From assembly GCF_000142905.1 (NCBI RefSeq), contig NW_013657631.1, positions 213,846-243,550 on the forward strand: a stretch of DNA of 29,705 nucleotides. The letters run 5' to 3'. Of this stretch, positions 1 to 10,052 are shown piece by piece. This DNA comes from Thecamonas trahens ATCC 50062 (taxonomy: Eukaryota > Apusozoa > Apusomonadida > Apusomonadidae). A model generated the notes under the pieces. It made no database searches. It was not told the DNA's origin and saw only the letters and a program-made list of their open reading frames with translations. Position numbers and translations under genes: made by a program. The number at the start of each line of letters is the position of its first letter. Within the stretch, counting starts at the first letter, position 1.

Positions 1-81
1 CTTCCCCCCCCCCGCCTCACAAGCCACACCAGACTGCCAACCAACGGGCACATACTTGACTATTATACCAAGAGCTTGGTC

Positions 82-3000
82 ATGCTTTCGTCGTCGTCAC
101 TCTCTGACGACTCGTATGGCTCTCGGAAGACCGGCGAGCTGCGCAGCGCAGCACGTGGACGGGCGCCTGCGGCGGCGCCTTCGGACGGCCGAGGGGATGG
201 TGGCGGGGGGGATGGCGATGACGAGGTGCAGCGGCCTGCGGCGTACAGCCCTGGGCCCAAGGGGGGCAGTACAGGTGTGCGGATGTGCGTGCTTGGAGTG
301 TCGGGGCTGGTGGTGGTGCTGGGCATGGTGCTGGTGGCCCTGGCCTCTGTCCGCAAGCACGGCTCATCGCCGTATCCCAGCTATCCTCATCAAGAGGTAG
401 CTGCGGCGGAGCGGTTGCCGCGGGTGGCTGAGCCCATTGACTACTCGCTCTTTATTCGGGTCGGCCTGCCGTCTCCGTTTCCGTACTTTTCCGGGAGCGT
501 GGTCATCGACACGGTGATCAAGTCGCCGACGTCGATGCTCTTCCTCCACGCCGGCGAGAACCTGGTGGTGGGCAAGGCCGAGTGGCGACCGGAGGGCATG
601 GCTGCAGGGCTTCCCGGGTGGGAGCTTGGCATCGAGACGGATGCGCAGATGACCGAGGTCATGCTGGATCTTGGCGGGCGGCTGCTGACACGTGGTGCGC
701 GTGGTAAGCTTGTGGTGACCTTTTCGGCGGCGCTGCGCGACTCGCCGCTCCGCGGGCTGTATCTGGCAGAGGTGGACGAGGGCGAGTACATGGCGGTGAC
801 GCAGTTTGAGCCGACGGATGCGCGGCGAATGTTCCCGTGCTTTGACGAGCCTGAGTACAAGGCGATTTTTAGCATTGCCGTCTCGCACCACTCGAGCCTC
901 ACGGCGCTGTCGAACGCGCCGGCGAGCACGGTCTCGCCAGACACGTCGGACGAGGTTGCCGACAGTAACTACGTGGTTACGCGGTTTGAGCGGACGCCAC
1001 GGATGTCATCGTATCTTGTGGCGATCGCGGTGGGCGAGCTGGCGTCGCTCTCGGGAGTGACGTCGACCGGAGTGGAGGTTAAGGCGTACGCGCCTCCGGC
1101 GCTGGTGGACCAAGCGCAGTTTGCGCTCGATGTGGCGGTCGACGTGCTTGCGTACTACGAGCAGTTCTTTGGCCAGGCCTACCCTCTGCGCAAGCTCGAC
1201 CTGCTTGCGGTTCCGTCGTTTGCGGCGGGCGCGATGGAGAACTGGGGTCTGGTGACGTACAGATACTCTGCGATGCTGGTGACGCCCGAGGCGTCTGCGG
1301 CGGCGCACTACCGAGTGGCGCTTGTGGTGGCGCACGAGCTCGCGCACCAGTGGTTCGGCAACCTTGTGACCATGGAGTGGTTCAACGACCTGTGGCTCAA
1401 CGAGGGCTTCGCCTCGTACGTGCAGTATGTGGGGATGAACGCGGCGTTCCCGGCATGGAAGGTATGGGACGTCTTTCCGCGCGACGAGACGCTCGGCGCC
1501 ATGCTCGAGGACGCGTCGCCACACACGCACCCTCTAGCGGTGCCGGCATCGATGTCTGTCAACGAAATCAACTCGCTCTTTGACTCTGTCTCGTACGGCA
1601 AGGGTGCGTCGGTCATCCGGCTCCTTGTCGATTACTTTCAGCGGTCACCGGAGATCTCCAACACCGCGTTTTCGGACGGGCTTAACGCATACCTCTCCAA
1701 GCATGCGTACGGGTCAGCGACGACGCGGGACCTGTGGGAGTCGATGTCCGAGGCGTCGACGCTTGACATTGTGCAGCTGATGGATGCGTGGACGCATGCG
1801 CCGGGCTTTCCGGTCGTCAACATCGACGCTTCGGCGTGCGCGACCGCGACCGGGACAAGCTGCAACGTCTTGGTCCAGCAAGAGCGGTTCCTCTCGACAC
1901 GGGCGGTCAACTCTGCCCAGCAAATTGCAGTGGCAGCCGCATCGACTGACACGGTGTGGACCATTCCGATGGCGCTGCAGGCCGGATCTGCGGCGGATGG
2001 TGCTGAGAGCTTTGCCGTTCTCCGCCAGGCCGGGCCCGAGGAGGTGTACGTGACGCTGCCGGCGAGCGGGGCGACGCCAGTTGTGGTCGGCAATCTCGGG
2101 CGTGGCGGCTACTACATTGTCAACTACACAGCGACCGGGTGGGAGGCACTGACGGCGATGCTTGAGGCCGACAGCAGCGCGCTGTCTGTGCTCGACAAGG
2201 CCGGGGCGGTGCACGACGCCTTTACGCTCGCGCGCGATGTCCAGCTCCACCCATTTATTCCGCTCAACCTTGTGCGGCGGGCGTTTAGAGGCGCGGACAG
2301 CTCGTTCCCGCTGTGGGACGTTGTGCTCACGATGCTGCACCTGACGAACGCGCGGGTGGAGTCTGCGGGCGAGGCGACGCTTCGTGGGTTTGTGACAGAT
2401 GTGCTCAACGCGACGATGTACGAAGTGGTGGCACCACTCTCGCGGAACGGAGTCATCTCGTACCTGGCGAGCGACAACCCGCACGGGGTAGCTGCAGACG
2501 GGCGTGACAGCGAAGAGCTGCGTGCGCTGGTCTTGCGGGTGGCGCTTGACGCCGGACACCACGACGCAGTGGCGGCGGCCAACATAGGTTACGCGGCGTT
2601 CCTCGCGAACGAGACTGGTAACGCGCTCGATCCAGCGCTCCGTGGGGCGGTGTTCCACCATGTGGTGGCGACTGGCGGAACGGCCGAGTACGATGCGATG
2701 CGGACGCGGTACTACGGGCGAGCGACCCAGCGGAGAAGCGCGATGCGCTGTACGCGCTGGCGGCGGCGTCGAGTCCGGTGGACCTCGACCGGACGCTGGC
2801 AGACATGGTGGACGCGAGCAAGATCCCGTCGCAGGAGTTCCCGCGGATGATGGTGTACGTGTCGCGCAACACGCCGGCTGGCGGGCGGATGAAGGCGTAT
2901 GAGTTTTTCAAGGCCCACTTTACCGACATCATCATGGCGCGGTACGGCGACGGCGGGTTCGGCCTCGACACAATTATCGAGGGAGTTGTGGGCGGCTTTG

Positions 3001-3173
3001 ACACGGACTCGGTTCTCGGCGACGTCCGCGACTTTTTCACCGATAACCCCGTGATCCACGCGCAGGGCTCGGTCGACCGGGCCATCGACTCGATTCTAGT
3101 CAACAACGTGTGGCGGCGGGCGCACGCACCGCTGGTCATCGAGTGGCTGCGGGAGCATCGGTACATGATGTAG
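82..3173 (+). CDS. M1 family zinc aminopeptidase, type II membrane protein, one frame break near the 3' end
   Basis: Predicted to remove N-terminal residues from peptides at the outer face of the plasma membrane or in the secretory lumen. Numbered from the ATG at 82: a Ser/Gly-rich cytosolic tail, one membrane segment at about 68-90, then the M1 catalytic domain. The exopeptidase motif GAMEN is at 383-387. The zinc site HELAH is at 418-422 with the third ligand Glu441 in WLNEGFA. Tyr505 in SYGKGAS is the expected transition-state Tyr. An ERAP1-like helical C-terminal domain follows. The reading frame changes once between about 2709 and 2730: the upstream frame runs into Arg-rich nonsense while the next frame continues as DPAEKRDALYALAA to the stop at 3173. 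One extra G in the GGG at about 2716 would join them, giving about 1030 residues, normal for APN-like enzymes. The ATG at 82 is the first in frame. Family is certain; the cause of the break is not. Confidence 0.93.
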
Positions 3174-3178
3174 CAGAG

Positions 3179-3184
3179 GTAAAG
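3179..3184 (+). terminator. Possible poly(A) element GTAAAG between convergent genes
   Basis: The 25-nt gap between the M1 and RABL3-like stop codons contains GTAAAG, six bases after the M1 stop. It is one of the few AT-rich words in this GC-rich sequence, and TAAA-type words recur in the other convergent gaps. The role in 3'-end formation is inference. Confidence 0.3.
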
Positions 3185-3198
3185 GAACAGGTGCGCCG

Positions 3199-4062
3199 TC
3201 ATCGCTTGGAGTAGAGGACCGAGGTGGCGGAGCGGAGGCCGATGGAGCCGCGGCGGGCTGGCGACGAGCCGGCAAAGCCGCCGCGGACCGCCAGCCGGGT
3301 CTCGATGACGCGGTCAAAGAACGAGGCAAAGGCCTCGCCGTCGAGCGAGTCGGGATCGATGGCGCAGGTGGCGACACTCGACGAGTTGAGGAGCGAGAAG
3401 AAGCGCTCAAAGCCGGCAGCCGAGGTCAGGCCCGATGACGAGCTGCCGGAGCTCGAGCGCTTGCGCGAAGCAGCGCCGGCCTTTGCCGCGTCGACAGCAT
3501 CAGTCTTGTTGGCGACCAGCAGCAGCGGGCACGAGGCGATGGGCGAGCCCGAGTACAGCTCCATGTCAAAGGGCGGGACGATGACGCGCCCGTTGTTGTC
3601 GATGTTGAGTCCTGCAGCCTCATCATCGGCAGCAGCAGCGGCAGATGACGCGCCAGCAGAGTCATCGTCAGGCTCATGACCAATGTCAGCGCGATGAGCG
3701 GCAAAGGCAATCTCTGAGAGCCAATTGAAGAGGTTGGCAAAGGAGTTGGCGTTTGCCAGATCGTGGACGAGCATGACGCCGTCTGCGTTGGCGTAGAAGA
3801 CAGATCGAGCGTCTGCGTACTTTGCGGCGCCGCCGACATCGATCAGTTCGATAAAGTACTGCTTGCCCGAGGTGGAGTGGGTATGGCCCACCACCTCGAC
3901 GTTGGCTCCGATGGTCCAGCTCGGTCGGCTCTCGCCGGCGCCCGTCAGGCTCGCCACCAGCGACGTCTTGCCCACCCCAGAGTCGCCCACCACCAGGATG
4001 CGGACAGAGTCCAGTGCGTGCACAGATGCCGTCCCATGCCCCGTGCCACGTCCCCGGAACAT
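3199..4062 (-). CDS. RABL3: RABL3-like small GTPase
   Basis: A 287-residue Ras-superfamily GTPase, closest in my reading to RABL3. From the ATG at 4062: P-loop GDSGVGKT at 26-33, PSWTIGANVEV as switch I, DVGG at 75-78 in place of the usual DTAG, an acidic Ala/Ser-rich insert at about 128-165, and the guanine motif NKTD at 185-188. Three features recall the RABL3 family: the PSWT switch I, an ELxDVGG switch II, and a C-terminal FFDRVIETR segment resembling FFDKVIEKR. The C-terminus ends in Lys-Arg with no prenylated Cys, as in RABL3. The open frame continues upstream of the ATG through a minisatellite (Thr/His/Pro repeats); I take that as untranslated because the 34-nt unit simply lacks stops. 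It converges on the M1 gene with 25 nt between stops and is divergent from the MFS gene. RABL3 function is poorly known, so no precise role is claimed. Confidence 0.85.
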   Translation of the reverse strand: MFRGRGTGHGTASVHALDSVRILVVGDSGVGKTSLVASLTGAGESRPSWTIGANVEVVGHTHSTSGKQYFIELIDVGGAAKYADARSVFYANADGVMLVHDLANANSFANLFNWLSEIAFAAHRADIGHEPDDDSAGASSAAAAADDEAAGLNIDNNGRVIVPPFDMELYSGSPIASCPLLLVANKTDAVDAAKAGAASRKRSSSGSSSSGLTSAAGFERFFSLLNSSSVATCAIDPDSLDGEAFASFFDRVIETRLAVRGGFAGSSPARRGSIGLRSATSVLYSKR

Positions 4063-4184
4063 GGTGTGCGCAAGAGTGTGTGGGAGGGGGGATATGGGGA
4101 GGGGTGGGTGTGGGCAGGGCTGGGTTGGGGCTGGTTGTCTGGGAGGCGATGGCGATGGCGATGGCTGGGGGTATGGATTGGGTG

Positions 4185-4503
4185 GAGTGATCGGTGTGAT
4201 GTGGTGTGGTGTGGTGCAGAGTGATCGGTGTGATGTGGTGTGGTGTGGTGCAGAGTGATCGGTGTGATGTGGTGTGGTGTGGTGCAGAGTGATCGGTGTG
4301 ATGTGATGTGGTGTGGTGCAGAGTGATCGGTGTGATGTGGTGTGGTGTGGCGCAGAGTGATCGGTGTGATGTGGTGTGGTGTGGTGCAGAGTGATCGGTG
4401 TGATGTGATGTGGTGTGGTGCAGAGTGATCGGTGTGATGTGGTGTGGTGTGGTGCAGAGTGATCGGTGTGATGTGGTGTGGTGTGGTGGAGAGTGATCGC
4501 TTT
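4185..4503 (+). repeat. 34-nt minisatellite, nine full copies plus a partial one
   Basis: Units begin with GAGTGATCGG at 4185, 4219, 4253, 4287, 4321, 4355, 4389, 4423 and 4457, with a tenth partial copy at 4491. The rest of each unit is a TGTGATGTGG / TGTGGTGTGG / TGCA run. Copies are nearly identical; the fourth and seventh have GATGTGATG instead of GATGTGGTG, and the fifth has GGCGCA near its end. The array lies in the divergent region between the RABL3-like gene (its ATG is 122 nt away) and the MFS gene. Because 34 is not a multiple of three, all frames are sampled every three copies, and lack of stops creates long spurious ORFs on both strands. Confidence 0.97.
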
Positions 4504-4684
4504 GATTAGGGTCCATCCCCGCAGAGTACGGTCTGATCTGATGTTCGGCAAGCCATACCTGTGGCCTCTGTTAGTGCGCCGGTGCGGTCCGCACGAAGCC
4601 ACGACAGGCGCACGAGGGATAGGGGCACGACGGACACGACACGGAAGAAGCCACCTCTCCCCTTCTCTTCTCCCACCGTCTTGC

Positions 4685-6243
4685 ATGTCGACGTCGACAC
4701 ATGGCGGGCACGATGGCGGCAAGGGCGTGGAGCGGGTGCTGGACGGGGCAGTCGGGCGCGAGGATGAGCCATTGCTGCCAGCGGCGGCGGCGGCAGCGAC
4801 GGGATCGGTGGCGGGATCGGCGACGGGGACGGCGGGACAAGTGGCGGAGATGTCGACATTGGCACAAGCGGCTTTCTCGACCTATTGGTTAGCGTTCTTC
4901 ATCCTGGCCATGCTCATCATCCCGGTCCTCCTCCCATCCAAGGTCGCGTCGCTCGTTGCGCCGAGTCGCAAGGGCTCAGCCCTGGGCGCGACGGCGGCCA
5001 TCGGCAACGCCTTTCTGGTTGTCCTCAATCCGGTCTTTGGCGCAGCATCAGACGCGGCGTGTGCACGCAAGCCGTTCATCGGTGGCGGCGGCCTCCTTCT
5101 TGCTGCAGCAGTGATGACGCTGTACCTTGCAGACACGTACCTGCTCTTCACAACCGCCTTCTCGGTCACCTGCATCGCACTTGCGGTCTCGATTCCGGCC
5201 TACAACGCAGCAGTGCCCGAAATCGCGCCGCCACACCAGGCGGGTCAGCTTGGCGCCTGGCTGTCGGCGGCGTCGACCGTCGGCGGCCTCGCCGGCTCAC
5301 TCGCTGTCCTCTTTGCCGCCAACAAGTTTTCCGACTTTCTGATGTGCGCCACCTCGGCTGGGCTTGTCGGCCTCTCTGCGCTTGTGGCCATCTCGTCGTT
5401 CTCAGAGTCCCCAGGCGCGCGGCGGGCCGCCAAAGCCCAGCGGAAGAGCATGGCGTTCTCGCTGCAGACAGACGACCGCGGCGGGAGTGGCGTCGAGCCG
5501 CGATCGCGATGGCGGTGCGCGGCACTGACCGCCGCGTTCCCGTCGCTCAGCTACAGGCCTTACACCATGTTCCTGACAGTGACCTTTCTACAGAACGCGG
5601 GGCAAACGCTCGTCACGCTCTACGCGCTCTACTTTTTCCACGACGTGCTTGGCGATGACAATCTGGTGCTCTGGCCAGGCGGCCCGCGGCTGCACTCGGC
5701 CGCGGCGGCGACGGGCGCGTTGCAGGTGGCGACGCAATTTGGCGGCGTCATTGCCTCGGGCGTGTCGTGGAAGTGGTCACAGAGCCCCAATCATCGGACA
5801 CAGGCCATGTTCTGGCTGACACTCACTATTGCAGGGCCACTTGTCTTTGTCTTTGCCCGCTCGCTCGGGCTCATTGTCGGCTTTGCGCTCATCTACGGCG
5901 CCGGCATCGGCGGCTTCATGGCACTCTCGTATCCGCTGATGGTCAACATCCTGCGGGCGGCACAGGCTGTGCGCGGTACGACCGGATCGGTAGAGGCCGG
6001 CGGAACCGAGTGGTCGCTGTGGATTGTCTCGGTCCTCGCGCCCAAGGCTGTCCTTCCGCGTGGTGCGGCGCAGCGCTGGACGCGCTGCAGGAGACCGGCA
6101 AGCGACACGGCGACAGCAATCTCGGATACCAGGTGCTCTACGGGTTTGGCGCGTTGCTGATGGCGGCCGGCGCGGTGCTCGCTCTGCGGCTGACGCATGC
6201 CGCGGATTTGCCTGCAGACGACGCGGGGAAGGAGGATGCATAG
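4685..6243 (+). CDS. Major facilitator superfamily transporter with one frame break near the 3' end
   Basis: A polytopic membrane transporter; substrate unknown. From the ATG at 4685 there is a 50-60 residue cytosolic tail, then about 12 hydrophobic segments: six up to about 5410, a charged loop with Arg/Lys clusters (about 5405-5530), and the rest after it, the usual MFS 6+6 layout. The tail contains REDEPLLP (residues 25-32), which fits the acidic dileucine pattern for endosome or lysosome sorting. The frame breaks between about 6030 and 6062: the first frame ends in Arg-rich sequence at 6160, while the neighbouring frame continues as GAALDALQETG and a last hydrophobic segment to the stop at 6241-6243. 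One missing base explains it; the joined product is about 519 residues. An in-frame ATG at 4541 would add a basic, non-hydrophobic 48 residues and looks like leader. A pyrimidine tract lies just upstream of 4685. The next gene, the reticulon, converges 45 nt away. Confidence 0.82.
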
Positions 6244-6260
6244 GCGAGTGTCGGTTGAAA

Positions 6261-6266
6261 GTTTAC
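6261..6266 (-). terminator. Possible poly(A) element GTAAAC (minus strand) in the MFS/reticulon gap
   Basis: GTTTAC on the plus strand reads GTAAAC on the minus strand, 22 nt past the reticulon stop. It matches the word found at the SAR1 stop codon. Function is inferred from position only. Confidence 0.3.
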
Positions 6267-6288
6267 GGTTGCAGCAGGCGAGGCGAGC

Positions 6289-7019
6289 TTACTCGGTCTT
6301 CTTCTTGCCGCGCGGGATCATGGCCACCAGGGCATCGACCTGGGCCTTGGCCTTGGCGAGGACCGGGTCAATCTGGATGTGGAACTTGGCGTAGATGATG
6401 GGGATGGTGAAGAGGAGGAAGAAGGCGGTGAAGACGGCGGTGTTGAAGCCGATCCACGAAAAGACGTCCGAGGCGACAAAAGCGGCGCCGGCGGCCTGGG
6501 CAGTGACGACCATGTCCTGGACGTAGAAGATGTCCTTGACCGAAACGAGGGCGTCGTTGAGGGCGTCAACGACCGAGTCAACAGCGGTGTGGATGGTGTC
6601 GCGCGGGAAGGAGAAGTTGGCCAGCGGCCAGTTGGCCCGCGACGGATCGAGCGGGGCGCCCGAGAGGAACTTGACCTGGACGAGCTTGGCGCCGGTAAAG
6701 GCGAGGGCAGCCAAGAGCAGATACGTCGCCACCTGGGCCGCCAGCCCCAGGACTGTGTACTCGAGCACCTCGAGGAGCAGGTACACCGCCAGGCCCGAGG
6801 CAAAGACAATGCCCGAGTTGATCGGGTTGGTCCACAGGAAGATCTCCGGCATCTTGCGCACCGTCCGCCGGGCAGCAGCAGCCGGAGCGGAAGCAGCCGG
6901 AGCAGCAGCAGCCGGAGCGGGAGCAGCCGGAGCCGGAGCGGGAGCAGCCGGAGCGGGAGCGGGGCAGCCGGTGCCTCAGTGGGCATAGTGGGTGTGGTCT
7001 CTGCTGGTGTCGCCTCCAT
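6289..7019 (-). CDS. Reticulon-domain ER membrane-shaping protein with Pro/Ala-rich N-terminus; one frame break
   Basis: Reticulons form hairpins in the ER membrane and stabilise curved tubules. The C-terminal 187 residues (ATG at 6852 down to 6289) form a reticulon homology domain: it opens with IFLWTNPINSGIVFASGLAV, has a long hydrophobic hairpin, a polar loop of about 60-70 residues, then a second hairpin around FNTAVFTAFFLLFTIPIIYA. The end is KKKTE, so KKTE fits the KKxx ER-retrieval signal. Upstream, an ATG at 7019 opens MEATPAETTPTMPTEAPAAP, after which the frame turns to Leu/Arg. One extra base in the GGGG at 6961-6964 (CCCC on the coding strand) would keep a Pro/Ala-rich run joined directly to the domain, giving about 243 residues. 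I favour the long form because the composition is continuous across the break. If wrong, the gene starts at 6852. Confidence 0.85.
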
Positions 7020-7527
7020 GATCTGTTGCTCACATTGGCAGGCACACACAGCGGAATAAGATTCAAGAGGAGGTCATGGGCATGGGCATGATCATCATGG
7101 GGTTGGGGGGGGGGGGAGTGAGTGAGTGTGTGTGAGGAGGGAGGGGGGGGTCAGGGTGACCAAAGAAATGAATGGCGCGCCACTTTTGGTGGCTGACTTG
7201 AAAAAGGTCGCAAAGCGGGGGGTGGGGGGGTGTCGGGGGGCGAGGGGAGAGGTATAGGCAAGGTAGCAGAGTGGGGATTTGAGGATGAGGGAGTATAGGA
7301 ATGAGGACAGTGTGCGGTGTAGTGGGAATGTATGTGACATGCGGTGTGGATTGGGTACAGGGTGGAAAGAGTCGCCCCGGCGGCCACCGCCACAAAGAAG
7401 CGGTCGCCCATCCTCCGCTGGCAGCACGTTCCCCTGTGTTCCATGCCGGTCATGGCACGCGCGGGGAAGGGCGACAACAACAGCAGGAAAGGATTGCGGA
7501 GGGGGAAGAGGGAACCACCACCATGAT

Positions 7528-7564
7528 CACCACCACCACCACCACCACCACCACCACCACCACC
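7528..7564 (+). repeat. CAC trinucleotide microsatellite
   Basis: About twelve uninterrupted CAC units, preceded by a few interrupted ones from about 7514. It lies in non-coding DNA. Confidence 0.95.
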
Positions 7565-7685
7565 ATCTCTGCTACCCTTCCCACCACCACCCCTTGACCA
7601 CCACCACCCCCGCCACAAAGACGGCAGTCCCAGACTTGCCCAGACGATCGCGTCGAACATACATTGATAAAGAGAAGTAAATGGA

Positions 7686-7755
7686 CGGTCGGTCGGTCGG
7701 CGGTCGGGCGGTGGGGCGGTTGGTCGGGCGGACGGGCGGTCGGCGGGCAGGCGGT
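7686..7755 (+). repeat. GGTC/GGCG-type degenerate short repeat block
   Basis: Successive GGTCGGTC, GGCGGTCGGGCGG and related 4-8 nt units with slippage. It sits about 95 nt upstream of the ankyrin gene ATG, in the divergent region. Confidence 0.8.
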
Positions 7756-7796
7756 TGCCTGACTGCCCCGACGACCATGACAATGACCACACCCAC

Positions 7797-7812
7797 CTCT
7801 CTCTCTCTCTCT
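7797..7812 (+). repeat. CT dinucleotide run
   Basis: About eight CT units, 37 nt upstream of the ankyrin gene ATG. It continues as a pyrimidine-rich stretch and may form part of the 5' leader. Confidence 0.85.
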
Positions 7813-7848
7813 GTCCTTCCTCATCATCCTCACCACACTGTGTGTAGC

Positions 7849-10052
7849 ATGGAGTATGTGCCTGCCCCGAGCTACACAGCATCACTCTCTGTGAGTGCCG
7901 AACTCCCGTTGCATCTCCAGGACGAGGACGAGGCCGAGGCCGAGGCTGCCAACCACTCTGCGTACGTGACGGGGTGAGGGGAGGGGGATGGGCGTGGCGG
8001 GTGGAGATAGTACTAACGATGTGTAAGTGCGCGTGCGCGTATGCGTGTGCGTGTGATGGTGATCATCATGGCTGTGGGCTCTGTCTCTCTCACGTTCGCA
8101 GCGAGTTTGCCGGCCTCCTGCAAGCCCTTGTGGCAGCAACGGTGCCGCCGCTCCCAGCGCCATCAGCGCTGGCCGATGCCACCTCGATAGGAAGCAAGGT
8201 GCTGGTAGTCGGCATGATGGTTGCGGCGCCGGTTCCGCCATCGCTGCGCTCGGCAGCATCGTCAGTTCGAATCAGTGGCTCGGTCGTCCATCGAGCCAAG
8301 GGCGAGGTCTGCGCCTGGCGACCGATGTCGGCCATGGCCGCCAAGGCTACCGGCGCCCGCATGCACCCTGCCGCCTACGAGGTCGACATCCGCTTTGAGG
8401 ATGAGCTGCTCCCCGTCGCCACCTTTGCGTACACCGAGATCGACAAGATCGCCATCTCGGCAGGCTCCATGGTCTCGCCCGAGGACCGGCTGCTCCAGCT
8501 CCTGGCGCTCTTTGACGACGAGAGCGTTCTCACCAAGGCCTTGCCCAAGATCGAGACGGCCGAGAGCTGCCAGGGCGAGTGGGCGCTCAAGCGGTCGTGG
8601 ACGCTCACGCCGCTGCACGCTGCTGCTATGCTGGGCATGCCGAGGCTCATCGCCGCGCTTGTCGACGGCGGCGCCCGGCTCGATGCCAAGGCTTCGCTCA
8701 CCCTCGAGCATACCCGCTCACAGGACGTGACCGTTGTCGAGGGCTTCCGCTACATTTTTGACGGACTGAGTCCGGTGCATCTACTTGCGCTTGCCGGTGC
8801 CTCCGACTCACTGGTGGCTCTCTGCGAGGCATCGCCCGACGCGCTCGCTGTCGGCGCCTCGCACCCGGCCAGTGTATCGGTCCTCCGCTACGCGGGCACC
8901 GCATCGGCGCTGGTGTTTGAGAACGTGACAGCGCTCACGGTTGCTGCGGCGTCGCGCACCCCGCAGCTCCTTGCTGCGCTTGTGGGCGTGGTCCCGCCGA
9001 TGTCGCTCCCGCAGGTGCAAGTCACGCTGCAATCGTCGCGATCACAGGGCGACGAGCGCGACACAACGACGCTCGGCCCCGTCGACGTCGTTATGGGCCT
9101 CCTGCCATTCCTTCCAGACCCGTGCTGCACCCGCGACGCCTCGCCCATCTCGGGTGCAGAGTCTGCAAACAACGAGGCGAGCAACATTGCGGCGTGTGTG
9201 GAGATCCTGGTCGCCGCAGGTGCCGGGCCATCGCTCCCGCTCCGTGACTGGACCAGCATCACGTCCGATGCCAGCGCACCTGAGCTCGCAAGCTCAGCCG
9301 GCCACGCCGATGCGGTTGCAGAGTACGCAACAGCGATTCTCGAGAGACACCTCCGCCGCGCTGCAGCGCTTGCTGCCGCCTACCCCGGCGGGTATGCGCC
9401 GCTCGGTGTCATGACCTCGCGCACTGCGTCTGCCGTCCACGTCCTCGCCAAACGCGGTGACGGGAGTGCGGCGACCCAACTCCTTTCTTCAGCCGCCGAG
9501 TGGCTGGCGTCGGCGGCCATGGCCGGCGCCGTTGCCGCTAAGTACCACACGATCATCGAGCAGCTCGCCATCCGCGAGTTTGCACCGCGCGGCGCGTTTG
9601 AGCGCTTGCCGTCGACCTTTGCCGTCGACCTCCTCGCCACGCTCATCGGCCGGGACTGGCTCGACATGTTTATCCTCGCGCGCCCGCGCAAGAGCCTCTC
9701 GTTCTCGATCGAGCCGCCATCGATGCCGTTGCGGCTCTCGGCGCGCCAGCCCGACCCGAGCGAGCCCGAGCTCGACCTCGAATGGCAAGCGCCCGACGAC
9801 GTTGGAGGCGCGCCGCTCACCGGCTACATCGTCGAAATGGCCTGGGACTGGGAGTATCGCAAGGGCCTCCGCATTGTCGACGAGCTCACGCCGGAAGCTA
9901 CCTCGCTCCACCTCGCTGAGCCGTCGTTCGAGCCGGGCGCCCAGCTCTTCTTCCGCGTCTCGGCCATCAACGCCGCCGGCGCCTCGGTCGCCAACAAGAC
10001 CCGGATTCGGCTCAAACTCCCGCTCGACACCGAGGAGAGCAGCGACGTTTAA
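7849..10052 (+). CDS. Ankyrin-repeat protein with C-terminal fibronectin type III domain; two exons
   Basis: Spliced gene, exons 7849-7973 and 8102-10052, 691 residues. Exon 1 starts with ATG and encodes MEYVPAPSYTAS and an acidic Glu/Ala stretch. A phase-2 intron with GTGAGG and CGCAG ends joins the codon as Gly, giving AYVTG-EFAGLLQ. Without splicing, exon 2 has no sensible start. Ankyrin-like units: TPLHAAAMLGMPRLIAALVD from about 211, LSPVHLLALAGASDSLVALC from about 264 and a weaker VTALTVAAASRTPQLLAALV from about 317. The last 105 residues (about 582-688) form a fibronectin III domain with WQAPDDVGGAPLTGYIVEM and FFRVSAINAAGAS. There is no signal peptide or membrane segment, so it is probably a cytosolic scaffold; partners are unknown. 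The stop overlaps a TTTAAAAC motif, and the convergent M16 gene ends 11 nt away. Confidence 0.85.
7974..8101 (+). other. Intron of the ankyrin/FN3 gene (128 nt)
   Basis: GT-AG intron starting GTGAGG and ending TTCGCAG. Removing it joins the frames exactly (exon 1 is 125 nt, exon 2 begins with the third base of a codon). It contains a perfect TACTAAC at 8011-8017, the consensus branch-point word of budding yeast, although 84 nt upstream of the acceptor. A GTGCG/TGCGTGT alternating stretch lies in between. Confidence 0.8.

Larger units (their letters stand above)
7020..7848. other. Divergent intergenic region between reticulon and ankyrin genes
   Basis: No credible gene. It holds G tracts at 7105-7116 and 7143-7150 (C tracts on the reticulon sense strand, about 85 nt upstream of its ATG), a CAC microsatellite, a GGTC/GGCG-rich block and a CT run. 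Open frames here translate to poly-His, poly-Val or poly-Pro and are by-products of the repeats. It should contain the promoters of both flanking genes; I see no clear core promoter motif. Confidence 0.7.

Noticed and set aside
2700-2740. A 22-nt GT-AG micro-intron (GTACTACGGG to CCCAG) to explain the M1 frame break
   Set aside because: Removing 22 nt gives the wrong frame; the required change is two bases fewer or one more. One extra G is simpler.
4060-4722. N-terminal extension of the RABL3-like protein by about 220 Thr/His/Pro-rich residues
   Set aside because: It is translation of the 34-nt minisatellite, open in several frames and on both strands only because the unit has no stop words. 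The ATG at 4062 directly precedes the GTPase domain.
7279-7680. ORF with a run of about 14 His upstream of the ankyrin gene
   Set aside because: Produced by the CAC microsatellite; no ATG-led, non-repetitive coding sequence around it.
8264-8275. AGTTCGAATC, like a tRNA T-loop / B box
   Set aside because: It lies inside the ankyrin/FN3 coding sequence; no matching A box, acceptor stem or cloverleaf nearby.
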